From: an uncultured Opitutia bacterium
GTDB lineage: Bacteria; Verrucomicrobiota; Verrucomicrobiia; Opitutales; Opitutaceae
Direction of reading: 5' to 3'
DNA: 55,947 bases
NCBI GenBank assembly: GCA_903873805.1
Contig: CAIQQB010000012.1
Coordinates: 1 to 55,947, forward strand
Shown: one piece after another, positions 34,720 to 45,990 of the stretch
Layout of the letters: the number at the start of each line of letters is the position of its first letter
Numbering within the stretch: the stretch's first letter is position 1
Notes under the pieces: generated by a model
Databases searched by the model: none
Seen by the model: only the letters and a program-made list of their open reading frames with translations
What the model was told of the DNA's origin: nothing
Position numbers and translations under genes: made by a program

Positions 34720-35093
34720 GCTGAATCCGGCCAGCAACTCTGCGTTAACTTCCATACTATTCCAACTCCGCAGCAACCGGGCGGTGAGCTTCAACCTCTT
34801 CGCGGTCGATGCCCAGCGCAATCCCACCCCCAGCTGGCCAACCGGATCAACCTCTCCGGCCAGCAGCCGGTGCTGATTCCCTGCAACAGGATCTCGGGCA
34901 CGCTGCTGGCCGGGCAGCATTATTTTCCCAGTCTGATTTTGCCCGCCGCCCGACAGCCGATCCCACCGGCATTCCCGGCGCAAACGGGCTGGCTTACTTG
35001 GAGAACGCAACCAGTTTTACCATCGCCGCCATCCCCGAACCGGAAGCCGAAGCCGCCCTGAATGGGCGGCCCATCTTGGGCGCCGCAGGCTGA
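34720..35093 (+). pseudogene. Decayed PEP-CTERM protein gene
   Basis: Three frames in succession give parts of one typical secreted protein: SFNLFAVDAQRNPTPSWPTG (frame of about 34790), INLSGQQPVLIPCNRISGTL and LAGQHYFPSLILPA (frame 34630), then GIPGANGLAYLENATSFTIA and AIPEPEAEAAL (frame 34809). The last segment has the IPEP signature of exosortase-sorted proteins, but the following hydrophobic helix and basic tail are missing. At least two frameshifts and a truncated end. The rest of 34688-35246 holds nothing recognisable. Confidence 0.5.
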
Positions 35094-35246
35094 CGCTGAT
35101 GCAAGACGCTGCACTGGGCTGCGATCCGAACCAGTGGGAGCTGGGGCAATTCGCGTGGTAAATATGGTTGAGCTTTACCGCGTCCAGCGTTTGCTTCAGC
35201 CACCCTGCAGTCAGCATTGCGATCTTGGTTTTCCCGCCCCCCAAAA

Positions 35247-35501
35247 ATGAAAAAGTTATTCTGTGTGCTATGGGCCGTCGTTGGCCTGTCGTCTGTCCTC
35301 CCTGAATCGGCGGCGCTGGCGCAGACCACCGCCGCTCCGGCCCGGAATGTCCTGCTGGCGGCCGCCAAGAAACCTGCGGTGCAGAAAGCCCGCGTCATCC
35401 ATCCGGTTCGTCACCGCCATCCGCGTCTGCGCCGTCGCGTGCGCCGCCTCCGGCGGCACATCCGGGCCTTGCGCCGGCGTCTGCGCCACCTGAAGCACTG
35501 A
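35247..35501 (+). CDS. Small secreted Arg/His-rich cationic protein
   Basis: 84 aa from ATG 35247. A signal peptide (cleavage near ALA/QTT) is followed by a short Ala/Lys linker and an extremely basic C-terminal half of about 35 residues (RHRHPRLRRRVRRLRR then HIRALRRRLRHLKH). The spacing of Leu/Val/Ile every three or four residues suggests an amphipathic helix with nearly all other positions Arg or His. It could bind an anionic polymer such as lipopolysaccharide, extracellular DNA or acidic polysaccharide, or act as a cationic peptide. No family recognised. Confidence 0.65.
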   Translation: MKKLFCVLWAVVGLSSVLPESAALAQTTAAPARNVLLAAAKKPAVQKARVIHPVRHRHPRLRRRVRRLRRHIRALRRRLRHLKH

Positions 35502-35579
35502 TTCCATCCCCCCGACGGCTGAGCCGCGGGTCGGGGATGGGAGGCGGCCTTGCCCGGGCTCGGGCAATCGATTTACCCC

Positions 35580-36800
35580 ATGAAGAGCAGAATATTGCTG
35601 GTGTTATTTATTCTTGGTGGCGGCTGGTTCCTCCGCGCGGCCGATCCTGCGCCAGGACTGGCGCTCGGTGACACACCTCCGCCCGTACAGAAGGCCATCC
35701 GGGCCCAGATCGGGAAAGGAACGATCACGGCGATTGACAAGGTGTCCGACGACGACGGGACGACCTACGCCGTGCAGGGTAAAAATGCGGCGGGCGTCGA
35801 GAAAATTTTCACCCTTGGGGACGACGGGGTGCTCCAAAGCATCGAGGTCACACTCGATGAGACACCCGCGGCCGTGCAGAAAACTATCGGGGAACAGATG
35901 GGCAAGAATCAGCTGGCGGGCATCGACAAGACCATCGACGAACGGATCGTCAAATATGCGGTCGAGCTGACTACGCCGGACCGACAGAGCCGCAGCCTGA
36001 TCATTGCTCCCGACGGGACGCTGGAAAGCCGTGAGGTGGGCCTCGAAGAGGTGCCCGCCGCCGTGCAGGCAGCGATCAAGGCCCAGCTCGGCTCGGCCCG
36101 GCTCGACAGCATCGACAAGACATTTGACGCCGACGAAGTCAGCTACGAGGTGATGACCATCACCCGCAGCGGCCAGGAGAGGGGCTTCACGGTCGATGCC
36201 TTGGGTAATCTGCAAAGCCTGGATCTGACGCTGGCGGAGACTCCCGTGCTCGTGCAGGCGGCCATCAAGAACCAGATCGGAACCGGCAAGCTGCAGAGCA
36301 TCGACAAAACCTTCAGCCCCGAAGGCACCACTTTTGATGTGGAAATGACCACCAAGGAAGGCGCTGCCCGCCATTTCAGCGTCTCCCCGGCCGGGCAGCT
36401 CGTCAGTGTGGAACTGGCGCTCGACGAAACTTCCCCGGCCATCCAGGCCGCGATCACCAGCGAGGCGGGGCCGGCCAGGATTGAGAGCATCGACAAGAAT
36501 TTTGAACCCGACGGCATCACCTTTGACATCACCACGGTGGGTCGGGGCGGCCGGGAAAAGGATTTTACGGTTTCAGACAACGGCACGTTGCTCACGCGCG
36601 AGGTCTTCTTGGAAAACATTCCGCCCGGCGCGCAAAAAACCATCCGCGAACAGATCGGCAACGGCCACATCATCCGCATTGACCGCTCGACCGAGCGCGA
36701 GAGCGGAGTTCTGCCGTTCGTCGTGCAGGGCCGCAAGAACGGCATGCCGTTCAACTTCAGCGTCGGTCCCGGCGGCCGTTTCCTTGGCATGGACAACTGA
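35580..36800 (+). CDS. Secreted protein of six tandem PepSY-like repeats
   Basis: 406 aa with a signal peptide ending near RAA/DPAP. The mature protein consists of six repeats of about 63 residues, each starting with a helix such as PPPVQKAIRAQIGKG or PAAVQAAIKAQLGSA. Each continues with xxIDKxx-[DE]-[DEG]-T-x-[FY]-x-V and ends with F-x-V-x-x-x-G-x-LxSxEV. That pattern is the PepSY-like (PF11396) fold, often found in periplasmic or surface proteins that inhibit or bind proteases. Acidic overall. It lies 78 bp after the Arg-rich secreted protein on the same strand. Confidence 0.8.
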   Translation: MKSRILLVLFILGGGWFLRAADPAPGLALGDTPPPVQKAIRAQIGKGTITAIDKVSDDDGTTYAVQGKNAAGVEKIFTLGDDGVLQSIEVTLDETPAAVQKTIGEQMGKNQLAGIDKTIDERIVKYAVELTTPDRQSRSLIIAPDGTLESREVGLEEVPAAVQAAIKAQLGSARLDSIDKTFDADEVSYEVMTITRSGQERGFTVDALGNLQSLDLTLAETPVLVQAAIKNQIGTGKLQSIDKTFSPEGTTFDVEMTTKEGAARHFSVSPAGQLVSVELALDETSPAIQAAITSEAGPARIESIDKNFEPDGITFDITTVGRGGREKDFTVSDNGTLLTREVFLENIPPGAQKTIREQIGNGHIIRIDRSTERESGVLPFVVQGRKNGMPFNFSVGPGGRFLGMDN

Positions 36801-36922
36801 CCGCCCGCCTGGCGGTCAGGAAGCCCCGCCTGTCATCACCTCCGGCTGCGCCGGCGGCACTTTGGTTCGTGCTTCCCCCGCCAACGACCGTGCGCGGATC
36901 ACCCCGCGGCCTGAATTTCCCT

Positions 36923-39248
<2,326 letters not shown>

Positions 39249-39274
39249 GTTTTCGGAGACACGGAGACGTGACA

Positions 39275-41482
39275 ATGGAAAGGTCCGGGGGCGAGACCAC
39301 AGCAGCGGAACCGGGCACCGGCGTGAAGGAGACGCCGGCACCCTGGTCCTGCATCACCTTCGGTCCGCGCGGGGCGTGGGTCGAAGCTGAATCCTATGAC
39401 CCGGAACTCGCCGCAAAGCCCGACGCGCACGCCACCTGTCTGCTCTGGGTCCGCCAGGTTGAAACCGAGGCGGGACAGACTTTTCACCAGACCTCACTCC
39501 GATTGGAAACGGCCCTCGCCGTTCAGCACCAGTCGCAGTGGCAGCTGAATCTCGATCCGCGATCCCAGCAGCTGACGCTCCACTGGCTGCGGGTCGTCCG
39601 CGGAACCCAGGTGATTGACCAGCTGCGCCGCGAACACATGCGCCTGATCCAGCGCGAGAGCCAACTTGAGCGGCTGGTCCTCGACGGCAACTGGACGCTG
39701 CTGGTGGTGCTGGAGGATGTGCGGCCGGGTGATGTCATTGAGGCCGCCTACAGCTACACCACGCGTCACCCGATCCGCCCCGAAGGCACGGAAACTCTGT
39801 TTCTGGTGCCACCCAACCTGCTGGTCGGACGGTTTCGTCTCAGCGTGCGCTTCGCGGCGTCCCGCGCGGGAATCGCGTGGCGGGCGTCGGCCGACGCCCC
39901 GGTCCGGCAGGAGGAGGATTTGCCGGAGGGGTTTCGCCGCTGGAGCTGGGCTGGCAGCCAGCTGGCCCTGCGCGAGCCCGAGCCCAATCATCCCGGCAAC
40001 TTCCTCGACTACGTTTGGATTCAGGTTTCCGACCTGACGGACTGGCAGCGGCTCGCGGGCCGCATCGAGGAGGTCTGGCGCGCGACTGACGATGGCACCG
40101 AGCTGGAGCCGCTGGTCGGTTGCGCCCGGCCCGAAGTGGTGGATGAGGCGGCGGTCCAGCGGGTGGTGCAGCACCTCCAGGACAGCTTCCGCTACCTGAG
40201 TGTCGATCTGGAATCCGGCGGCTGGGTGCCGGCGGAGCCGGCGGCGGTCGCGCGCCGGCGCTACGGTGATTGCAAGGACCTCGCCTGGATGGGGGCGGTG
40301 CTGTTGCGTCAGTGGGGCGTGGTGGCACGCCCGATCCTCGTGGGATCCGGCTTGCGCGAGCAGGTCGCCCAAATGCTGCCGATGTCCCTCCTTTTCAACC
40401 ACGCCGTGCTGGAGGTCACCGTGGGGGAAAAGACCCGCTGGTTTGATCTCACGTTGCGCGCGCAGGGCGGGAATTATTCCAGCCAGCCAGTGGGCTGGTT
40501 CGGCTGCGGCCTGCCCGTGGCGGCCGCAGCCTCGGCCCTGCAATTGCAGACGGGTGAACGGCTCCCGGGCGTGTATGCAATTCGAGAGACCATTCTGCTC
40601 GACAGCCGGCCGGGAGAGTTCTCCACGGTGGAACACCGGCTCTGGACCGAGGGCTGGCAGGCCGAGAACCTCCGGCGCACCCGCCTCGCCCAGGGGGCCG
40701 AGGAGTTTGCCGCCGAACGCCTCAAGCAGGCCCAGCGCCGCTACGGCAAGGCCCGGCGCGCCGGGCTCCTGCACTGGCGCGACAACCGGACCCACAACAC
40801 CTGCGAACTTGTCGAATCCTTTGAGATCAATGATGTTCTCAACCGCGACGAATCCGGGAAGCGGGCGATCTTCGACGTTGCGCCCAACATCATCCTCCAG
40901 TCTTTCGCGCTGCCCGAGGACAAACCCCGGCGCGGACCCTGGGACCTGCCCTTTCCCATCGAGGTGCGCCATGAGATCACCGTCATCGCTCGCAGCATGG
41001 CCGTCTCCAACCGGCAGCAGCGCAGCTGGGAATGTCCGGAGTTCGAGGCTTCCCTCGACGAGCCGCGGCGGGCCGGTGCCTGGTCGAAGATCGCCCGGTT
41101 CACCGTCCTGGTCCCTGCGGTCGCGGCTGACCGGACCCCGGCCTACCGCACCAAGCTGGAGGAGTTTCTCCGCGCCTCGAGCTGGCGCCTTTACATCCCC
41201 TGGGGGCAGGCCCGCCGACCGCGCGGCGATGAGTTCGGACTGCTGCCGGTGGCGGATGCCGGCGTGGAGTCCTATGTTCCACCCGCCCGGTCAAAACGGG
41301 TCGGGCCCGGCGCCCCATCCGGAGAGTCGATCAAGGAAACGGCGGCGCTGAAGATACACCGGCCCCAGCGCTGGCGTCGGTCCAACCGGACGATTCCGCG
41401 TTCGGTCCCGCGCCTGCTTGTGCCGGTGGGAGTGTTTATCCTGCTGCTCCTGGTGCGCGCCTGTTCGCGGATCCCGCTTTAA
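39275..41482 (+). CDS. DUF3857/transglutaminase-like protein with C-terminal anchor
   Basis: 735 aa from ATG 39275 (the open frame upstream overlaps icd and is a shadow). N-terminal DUF3857-like beta domain with [20 protein letters not shown] and [20 protein letters not shown]. The central transglutaminase-like domain has Cys333 ([12 protein letters not shown]), His376 (FNHAVLEV) and Asp391 (WFDLTL), a complete Cys-His-Asp set. No N-terminal signal peptide is seen; a single hydrophobic segment near the end ([15 protein letters not shown]) implies a tail-anchored topology. Function unknown, possibly protease or cross-linking. Confidence 0.88.
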   Translation: MERSGGETTAAEPGTGVKETPAPWSCITFGPRGAWVEAESYDPELAAKPDAHATCLLWVRQVETEAGQTFHQTSLRLETALAVQHQSQWQLNLDPRSQQLTLHWLRVVRGTQVIDQLRREHMRLIQRESQLERLVLDGNWTLLVVLEDVRPGDVIEAAYSYTTRHPIRPEGTETLFLVPPNLLVGRFRLSVRFAASRAGIAWRASADAPVRQEEDLPEGFRRWSWAGSQLALREPEPNHPGNFLDYVWIQVSDLTDWQRLAGRIEEVWRATDDGTELEPLVGCARPEVVDEAAVQRVVQHLQDSFRYLSVDLESGGWVPAEPAAVARRRYGDCKDLAWMGAVLLRQWGVVARPILVGSGLREQVAQMLPMSLLFNHAVLEVTVGEKTRWFDLTLRAQGGNYSSQPVGWFGCGLPVAAAASALQLQTGERLPGVYAIRETILLDSRPGEFSTVEHRLWTEGWQAENLRRTRLAQGAEEFAAERLKQAQRRYGKARRAGLLHWRDNRTHNTCELVESFEINDVLNRDESGKRAIFDVAPNIILQSFALPEDKPRRGPWDLPFPIEVRHEITVIARSMAVSNRQQRSWECPEFEASLDEPRRAGAWSKIARFTVLVPAVAADRTPAYRTKLEEFLRASSWRLYIPWGQARRPRGDEFGLLPVADAGVESYVPPARSKRVGPGAPSGESIKETAALKIHRPQRWRRSNRTIPRSVPRLLVPVGVFILLLLVRACSRIPL

Positions 41483-41551
41483 TCCTCTGGCGAGGGCCAC
41501 CACGGGGCGTTTGCGCTTGGCAGGCGGCGCGCCATCTGAGGCAATCGCCCG

Positions 41552-41800
41552 ATGAACCATCGGACCAAGGCGGAATTTTTCATCCAGGGCATCACGCGCG
41601 GCTTCGTTGAGGCCGCGGAGGTGATCGCCTGGAGCGACGAGGTCGTGGTCTCGGCACCCAAGGCCGAGGACTGGATGATTGAGATTTCAAGCTGCGGGCC
41701 CGACGACCGCATGGTCATCCTCAGCCACTTGAACACGGTGAAGGGCGTGGCCGATCCGGCCGAGCTCGCCGCCTTGCTCAAGGCCCGTGGCGTCAGCTGA
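41552..41800 (+). CDS. Hypothetical small protein, 82 aa
   Basis: A compact acidic protein with alternating strands and helices (KAEFFIQGITRGFVEAAEVI, WMIEISSCGPDDRMVILSHL, ADPAELAALLKARGVS). No signal or membrane segment. The length, start at the first ATG after the previous gene, and C/G-ending codons support coding. No family recognised. Confidence 0.65.
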   Translation: MNHRTKAEFFIQGITRGFVEAAEVIAWSDEVVVSAPKAEDWMIEISSCGPDDRMVILSHLNTVKGVADPAELAALLKARGVS

Positions 41801-41868
41801 TCGTCCATAGCCCGTTCCGGTGAGCGCATTGACCCCAATGCGCTGGATTGAATCTCAAAACCGTAGTT

Positions 41869-42010
41869 GAAAACACGGATGGCACGGATGCACACGGATG
41901 ATCAATCCATTGTGGATCTTCTGGTCTTCACCTCACAGGTGAACAGATTATGCGCGATCAATATTTCTCAATCCTCTGTATCCGTGTTATCTGTGTAATC
42001 CGTGATTGGG
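41869..42010. repeat. ACGGAT repeat family D, copy 2
   Basis: Left arm with ACACGGATGGCACGGATGCA and ACACGGAT (41872-41900), right arm with TATCCGTGTTATCTGTGTAA and TCCGTGATTGG (41979-42009). The arms are inverted relative to one another as in copy 1 (4885-5043); the AT-rich interior differs. Confidence 0.75.
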
Positions 42011-42096
42011 TTGAATGGCCGAGCTAAGATTGAATGCAACGAACCCGTCGAATTGTGACAACGCGCTCCACTCCGGAGTATCAACTCGTCTCCGTT

Positions 42097-42135
42097 CCCA
42101 CTAACATGTCAACTAATAGTTGACGTGTTCGTGGG
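42097..42135. repeat. 39-bp palindrome family E, copy 2
   Basis: Left arm CCCACTAACATGTCAACTA identical to copy 1 at 23473; centre A; right arm TAGTTGACGTGTTCGTGGG with two mismatches. It lies about 300 bp upstream of tgt. Confidence 0.9.
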
Positions 42136-42436
42136 ATGCGCGGCATTTGGGATTGGATGCAGAAGGCGTCCGGCCCTTCGCCGAAAAGAATAGGATTCGG
42201 GCCGATTCGAGCAGCGCCGCAGGCAATACGGTATCGATGGATGGGGCCTTGTGGGAGCCGCCGTGTTTCCCGCCCCCTGGTCGGGCATCCGGGCAACGTT
42301 ACAGATTTCAATCTCGCCGCCGGGATTCGCGTTTATCCCGGTGATTCGCGGGCGACTGCTGCCTTGGCCTGGCGGACAGCCCGAAAGAAGCTTCGCCAGC
42401 GGCACCCGGGCCCGCTGTGCTCGGTCCCGCTCCTCA
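42136..42436. other. Region upstream of tgt, no gene seen
   Basis: About 300 bp between the palindrome and the tgt ATG. The plus strand is open in the tgt frame from 42251, but the translation has no TGT similarity before MSRLNFTLER. No promoter was recognised with confidence. The nearby stretch 42011-42096 is also empty. Confidence 0.5.
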
Positions 42437-44467
42437 ATGTCCCGCCTCAATTTCACCCTCGAACGCGAGGCCGCCGGCTCCCGCGCCCGCGCCGCCACCT
42501 TCCAGACCCTGCACGGGCCGGTGCAGACGCCCGTGTTCATGCCCGTCGGCACGCAGGCGACCGTCAAGGGCCAGACCATCCACACGCTCAAGGCCACCGG
42601 CTCCCGCGTCCTGCTCGCCAACACGTTTCACCTCCTCCTCCGCCCCGGCCCGGAGGTCTTCCGCCGTCTCGGCGGCATCCACCGCTTCATGAACTGGGAC
42701 GGCCCGGTGCTCACCGACTCGGGCGGCTTCCAGATTTTCTCGCTGCCGGGCTCGCGCCAGATGGACGAGGCGGGCGCCACCTTCCAGAGCTACGTCGACG
42801 GCGACGTGCATCTCCTTTCGCCCGAGACGAGCATCGCCATGCAAAAGGCGATCGGCAGCGACATCATGATGGTGCTCGACCAATGCATCGCCTCGACCGC
42901 GCCGCATGCCGAGGCGGCCGCGGCCATGGAGCTCACCCACCGCTGGGCCCGGCGCTCGCTCGAAGCGCGCGGCGATTCCCCGCAGGCGCTCTTTGGCATC
43001 GTGCAGGGTGCCTGCCACGCCGACCTGCGCCGGAAAAGCGCGGAGTTCCTGCGCGGTCTGCCGTTTGACGGCCTGGCGATCGGCGGCCTGGCCGTCGGCG
43101 AAACCGCGGTGCAGCGGCACGAGTTCACCGGCGTGGTCACGGAGCACCTGCTGAAAAATCTCCCGCGCTACCTGATGGGCGTCGGCACGCCCCTCGACAT
43201 CCTCGAGTCAGTGCACCGCGGCGTGGACATGTTTGACTGCATCATCCCCTCGCAGCTCGCGCAGCGCGGCACGGTCTTCACCTCGCAGGGCAAGCTCCAC
43301 CTCCGGCGCTCGGTCTACAAATTCTCCGCCGAACCCCTCGACCCCGCCTGCCGCTGCCAGGCCTGCCGGGAGCATTCGCGCGCCTACCTGCACCACCTCG
43401 TGAAGGCCGATGAGCTGCTTGGCTGGCACCTCCTCGCGATTCACAACCTCACGTTTTACCACGGCCTGATGCAGGCCATGCGCGCGAGCATCCTGGAGGA
43501 CGCGTTTCTGCCGTTTTACACCCGCATGCGGACGGAGCTCGCCCGCACCGACGCAGAGAATCCCAATATCACGCCCAAGCCCGCGCGGGTCTTCCGCTTC
43601 CCGCGGCTCGGCGACTACGAGATCCACCCCGGGCCCGGCGGCTTCAACAGCGTCCGCCAGATCAGCTCGGGCGAGGTCATGCATTCCGTCAACCGGCCCG
43701 AGGACGAGGCGGAGCGCCTCTACATCGGGCAGTCGTTTCTGGCGGCCCGGCTGGCGGCGTCCGGCGGCCCGGCCGACGAGCTGGTGGTGTGGGACGTCGG
43801 CCTGGGCGCGGCGACCAACGCGATGGCGGTACTCCGCTGCTTCGAGCGCTGCCGGGCAGAGGCGGGGACCGGCCCGTTGCGCCCCCTGCGGCTGGTGAGC
43901 TTCGAATGCGACCTCGATCCGCTGCGGCTCGCCTCCCGCAAGGCGGGCTATTTCCCGCACGTCCGCCACGGCGCGCCGGAGGCGATTCTCAACCAGGGCC
44001 ACTGGACCCACAGCTCCGGCGGCATGCACTGGGAGCTGGTGCACGGCGATTTCCTGACGCTCTTCGGCACGGCCCGCGCGCCCGACCTGATCTTCTACGA
44101 CCCGTTTTCCGCCAAGACCGACACCGCGCTCTGGACCGGCGGAACCTTCGCGCGCATCATCGAGGCCTGCGCGCCGAAACCGGCCGAGCTCTACACCTAC
44201 TCGGCCGCGACGGCGGTGCGCGTGGCGCTGCTCAGCGCGGGCTTCTTCGTCGGCGAAGGCGTCGGCACCGGTCCGAAGGCAGCCACCACGATCGCCTTCA
44301 CACGGGTGGACGGAGCGCGGGCACACCCGCAGGCCCCGCGCCTGCTGGGCGAGGAATGGCTCACCCGCTGGCGACGGAGCAGCTCGAAGGTTCCTTCCTC
44401 GGTTCCGGCGGAGGGCCGGTTGGATTTCGAGCAGCGCATTGAACGCCACCCGCAGTTTGTGCGTTAG
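42437..44467 (+). CDS. tgt: tRNA-guanine transglycosylase fused to a MnmC-like methyltransferase domain
   Basis: 676 aa, against about 375 for bacterial Tgt. Residues 1-375 are a full transglycosylase exchanging G34 for a queuine precursor: TDSGGFQ (Asp94), GVDMFDC (nucleophile Asp267) and the zinc site C305-x-C307-x2-C310 with His336. The recognition loop after the nucleophile reads IIPSQLAQRG where PTRNARNG is usual. After RVFRFPRLGDYEIHPGPG, residues about 400-650 form a SAM-dependent methyltransferase resembling the MnmC/DUF752 family: EVMHSVNRPEDEAERLYIG, VVWDVGLGAATNAMAVL (Asp453) and IFYDPFSAKTDTALWTGGTF. Both activities concern the tRNA wobble base. ATG at 42437 chosen from Tgt alignment. 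Confidence 0.9.
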   Translation: MSRLNFTLEREAAGSRARAATFQTLHGPVQTPVFMPVGTQATVKGQTIHTLKATGSRVLLANTFHLLLRPGPEVFRRLGGIHRFMNWDGPVLTDSGGFQIFSLPGSRQMDEAGATFQSYVDGDVHLLSPETSIAMQKAIGSDIMMVLDQCIASTAPHAEAAAAMELTHRWARRSLEARGDSPQALFGIVQGACHADLRRKSAEFLRGLPFDGLAIGGLAVGETAVQRHEFTGVVTEHLLKNLPRYLMGVGTPLDILESVHRGVDMFDCIIPSQLAQRGTVFTSQGKLHLRRSVYKFSAEPLDPACRCQACREHSRAYLHHLVKADELLGWHLLAIHNLTFYHGLMQAMRASILEDAFLPFYTRMRTELARTDAENPNITPKPARVFRFPRLGDYEIHPGPGGFNSVRQISSGEVMHSVNRPEDEAERLYIGQSFLAARLAASGGPADELVVWDVGLGAATNAMAVLRCFERCRAEAGTGPLRPLRLVSFECDLDPLRLASRKAGYFPHVRHGAPEAILNQGHWTHSSGGMHWELVHGDFLTLFGTARAPDLIFYDPFSAKTDTALWTGGTFARIIEACAPKPAELYTYSAATAVRVALLSAGFFVGEGVGTGPKAATTIAFTRVDGARAHPQAPRLLGEEWLTRWRRSSSKVPSSVPAEGRLDFEQRIERHPQFVR

Positions 44468-44471
44468 AAAG

Positions 44472-44500
44472 CTGGAGAGAGCGATTCGCTCCTCCAGTCT
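44472..44500. terminator. Bidirectional terminator between tgt and the cytochrome gene
   Basis: CTGGAGAGAGCG (44472-44483), ATT loop, CGCTCCTCCAG (44487-44497): a stem with one bulge, followed by TCTT, in the 53-bp gap between two converging genes. Confidence 0.45.
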
Positions 44501-44520
44501 TCGCGGCCGGCCGCACCGCG

Positions 44521-45495
44521 CTACGGTTGGCGGCTGGCGAGATAGGCGACGATATCGAGCATGTCTTCCTCGGAGAGATTCGCGACCGTGGCTTTCATCA
44601 GGACCGTGGCTCCTCCGGTCCGGGCGCCATTCTTCAGGTCAAAGAGCTGGCGCATCAGATAGCTCGGTGAACGCCCGGCCAGGCGGGGGATGTCGGCAAG
44701 TCCCCGGAGATCCGGGCCGTGGCAGGTCGCGCACAGGACGGTCCGGCCGTCACCACCGGTGGTGACGAGCCTTTCTCCCCGTTGGAGACTGCCGACCGGG
44801 ACATAGGCGATGTACGGCGTCCGGCCATCACGCTGCTCGAAGCGATCCAGCTCCTCCGGGACCTCGACGATGCGGCTGCCAATTGGCTCGGTGCCGCCGC
44901 CGGGATCCTTGGCGAAGATGCCGCCGACCGAGTAGGTTTTCGGCACGGTGCCCGTTTCAATCACTTTGAGAAACGTGACCGGTTTGGCGCCGGCAAAATA
45001 TTCCGCCGCCTGCTCGACTTCGGCATCGGTGACGGCCTTGGCGACCGCGATCATGGCGGTCTGTGGTCCGCGGGTGGGGTCGGAGCCGGGCCGTTCTCCC
45101 TTCCGGAACGCGAGCAGCTGCATTTTGATATAGCCGGGGGTGAGGCCGGCGAGGCTGGCATTCTCCGGCCGCCCGGCTCCCGTCGGCAGGTGGCAGTAGC
45201 CACAGGCGAACACCTGTGGTTCGCGGCCCTTTGCCACGATCTCGGGCATTGGCGGGTGGTCCTCGGGATGCCAGTCGGGAACGGCCGGACCATGGGCGGC
45301 GAGCTGCTTCCGGGTGAGCGTCACGGTGCTGCCGGGCACGTGCTTGGCCCCGCCTTCATCCGGGGCGGTCGCGGGCCGGCTGCCGCCGGACCCTGCCGGT
45401 GGAAACGCCCAAACCGGCAAATAGGCGGCAATCGCGACCATCGTCGTTGCGCCTAGGATGGCAACGACGGTGAGGAGTCTGCACGAAACGGTCAT
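44521..45495 (-). CDS. Membrane-anchored dihaem cytochrome c
   Basis: 324 aa from ATG 45493-45495. An N-terminal hydrophobic segment (LTVVAILGATTMVAIAAYLP) serves as signal or anchor. Two haem c sites are present: FACGYCHLPTG and LCATCHGPDL, each CxxCH and each followed by a typical class I c-type fold (distal Met candidates in YIKMQLLAFRKG and VLMKATVANLSEEDMLDIVA). It resembles c4-type dihaem proteins that carry electrons to a terminal oxidase. No oxidase gene is next to it. Confidence 0.9.
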   Translation of the reverse strand: MTVSCRLLTVVAILGATTMVAIAAYLPVWAFPPAGSGGSRPATAPDEGGAKHVPGSTVTLTRKQLAAHGPAVPDWHPEDHPPMPEIVAKGREPQVFACGYCHLPTGAGRPENASLAGLTPGYIKMQLLAFRKGERPGSDPTRGPQTAMIAVAKAVTDAEVEQAAEYFAGAKPVTFLKVIETGTVPKTYSVGGIFAKDPGGGTEPIGSRIVEVPEELDRFEQRDGRTPYIAYVPVGSLQRGERLVTTGGDGRTVLCATCHGPDLRGLADIPRLAGRSPSYLMRQLFDLKNGARTGGATVLMKATVANLSEEDMLDIVAYLASRQP

Positions 45496-45990
45496 GGGGT
45501 TGTCACGGAACTGCGGGGCGACAGTTGCTTCCTGATCGGGGGTATTGGCGGGACGCGCCCGGCGCGACGCACGGCCGATCCAGTTGGTCGCCCTCGGCCG
45601 AATCAAGCCGAAATGATTGCCGGTTTGGTCGGACGGGCAGCTCAATTGTGCCGTATCGTGTGATCCGGCTGCCGCGGAGAGGTTCCCGTGAACAATTGCC
45701 TCCTGCCTTGTCCAATGTGGGCGGGGTGCCCTCACCCCACGCTCCAAAAGCGCGCCGGGACGTCGTCCTCCACCTCAATCCCGCGGGGTAAGGGCAACCC
45801 CGCCCACATCCGAACCGGGAATGTGCTGGCACGTGATGTCGCCATCTCCGCGACCGACCGTTCGACCGACTTTGCGCAAAACTGAGATGCGCCACTCGGG
45901 CCTCCGCCGTTGCTTTTCCGCTCGACCGACCGGGCCGGGCGTGCGCTGCTCTCCGCAGCCCCAGCCGCACCGCAACCCCGGCGTTTCCCC
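45496..45990. other. Divergent intergenic region with a long imperfect inverted repeat
   Basis: No gene seen. ATGTGGGCGGGGTGCCCTCA with CCCC (45715-45738) pairs almost fully with GGGGTAAGGGCAACCCCGCC with CACAT (45785-45809), around a 46-bp loop. It may be another interspersed element or a structured leader of the downstream Tat-exported protein. The remainder must hold two divergent promoters that I could not pick out. Confidence 0.6.
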
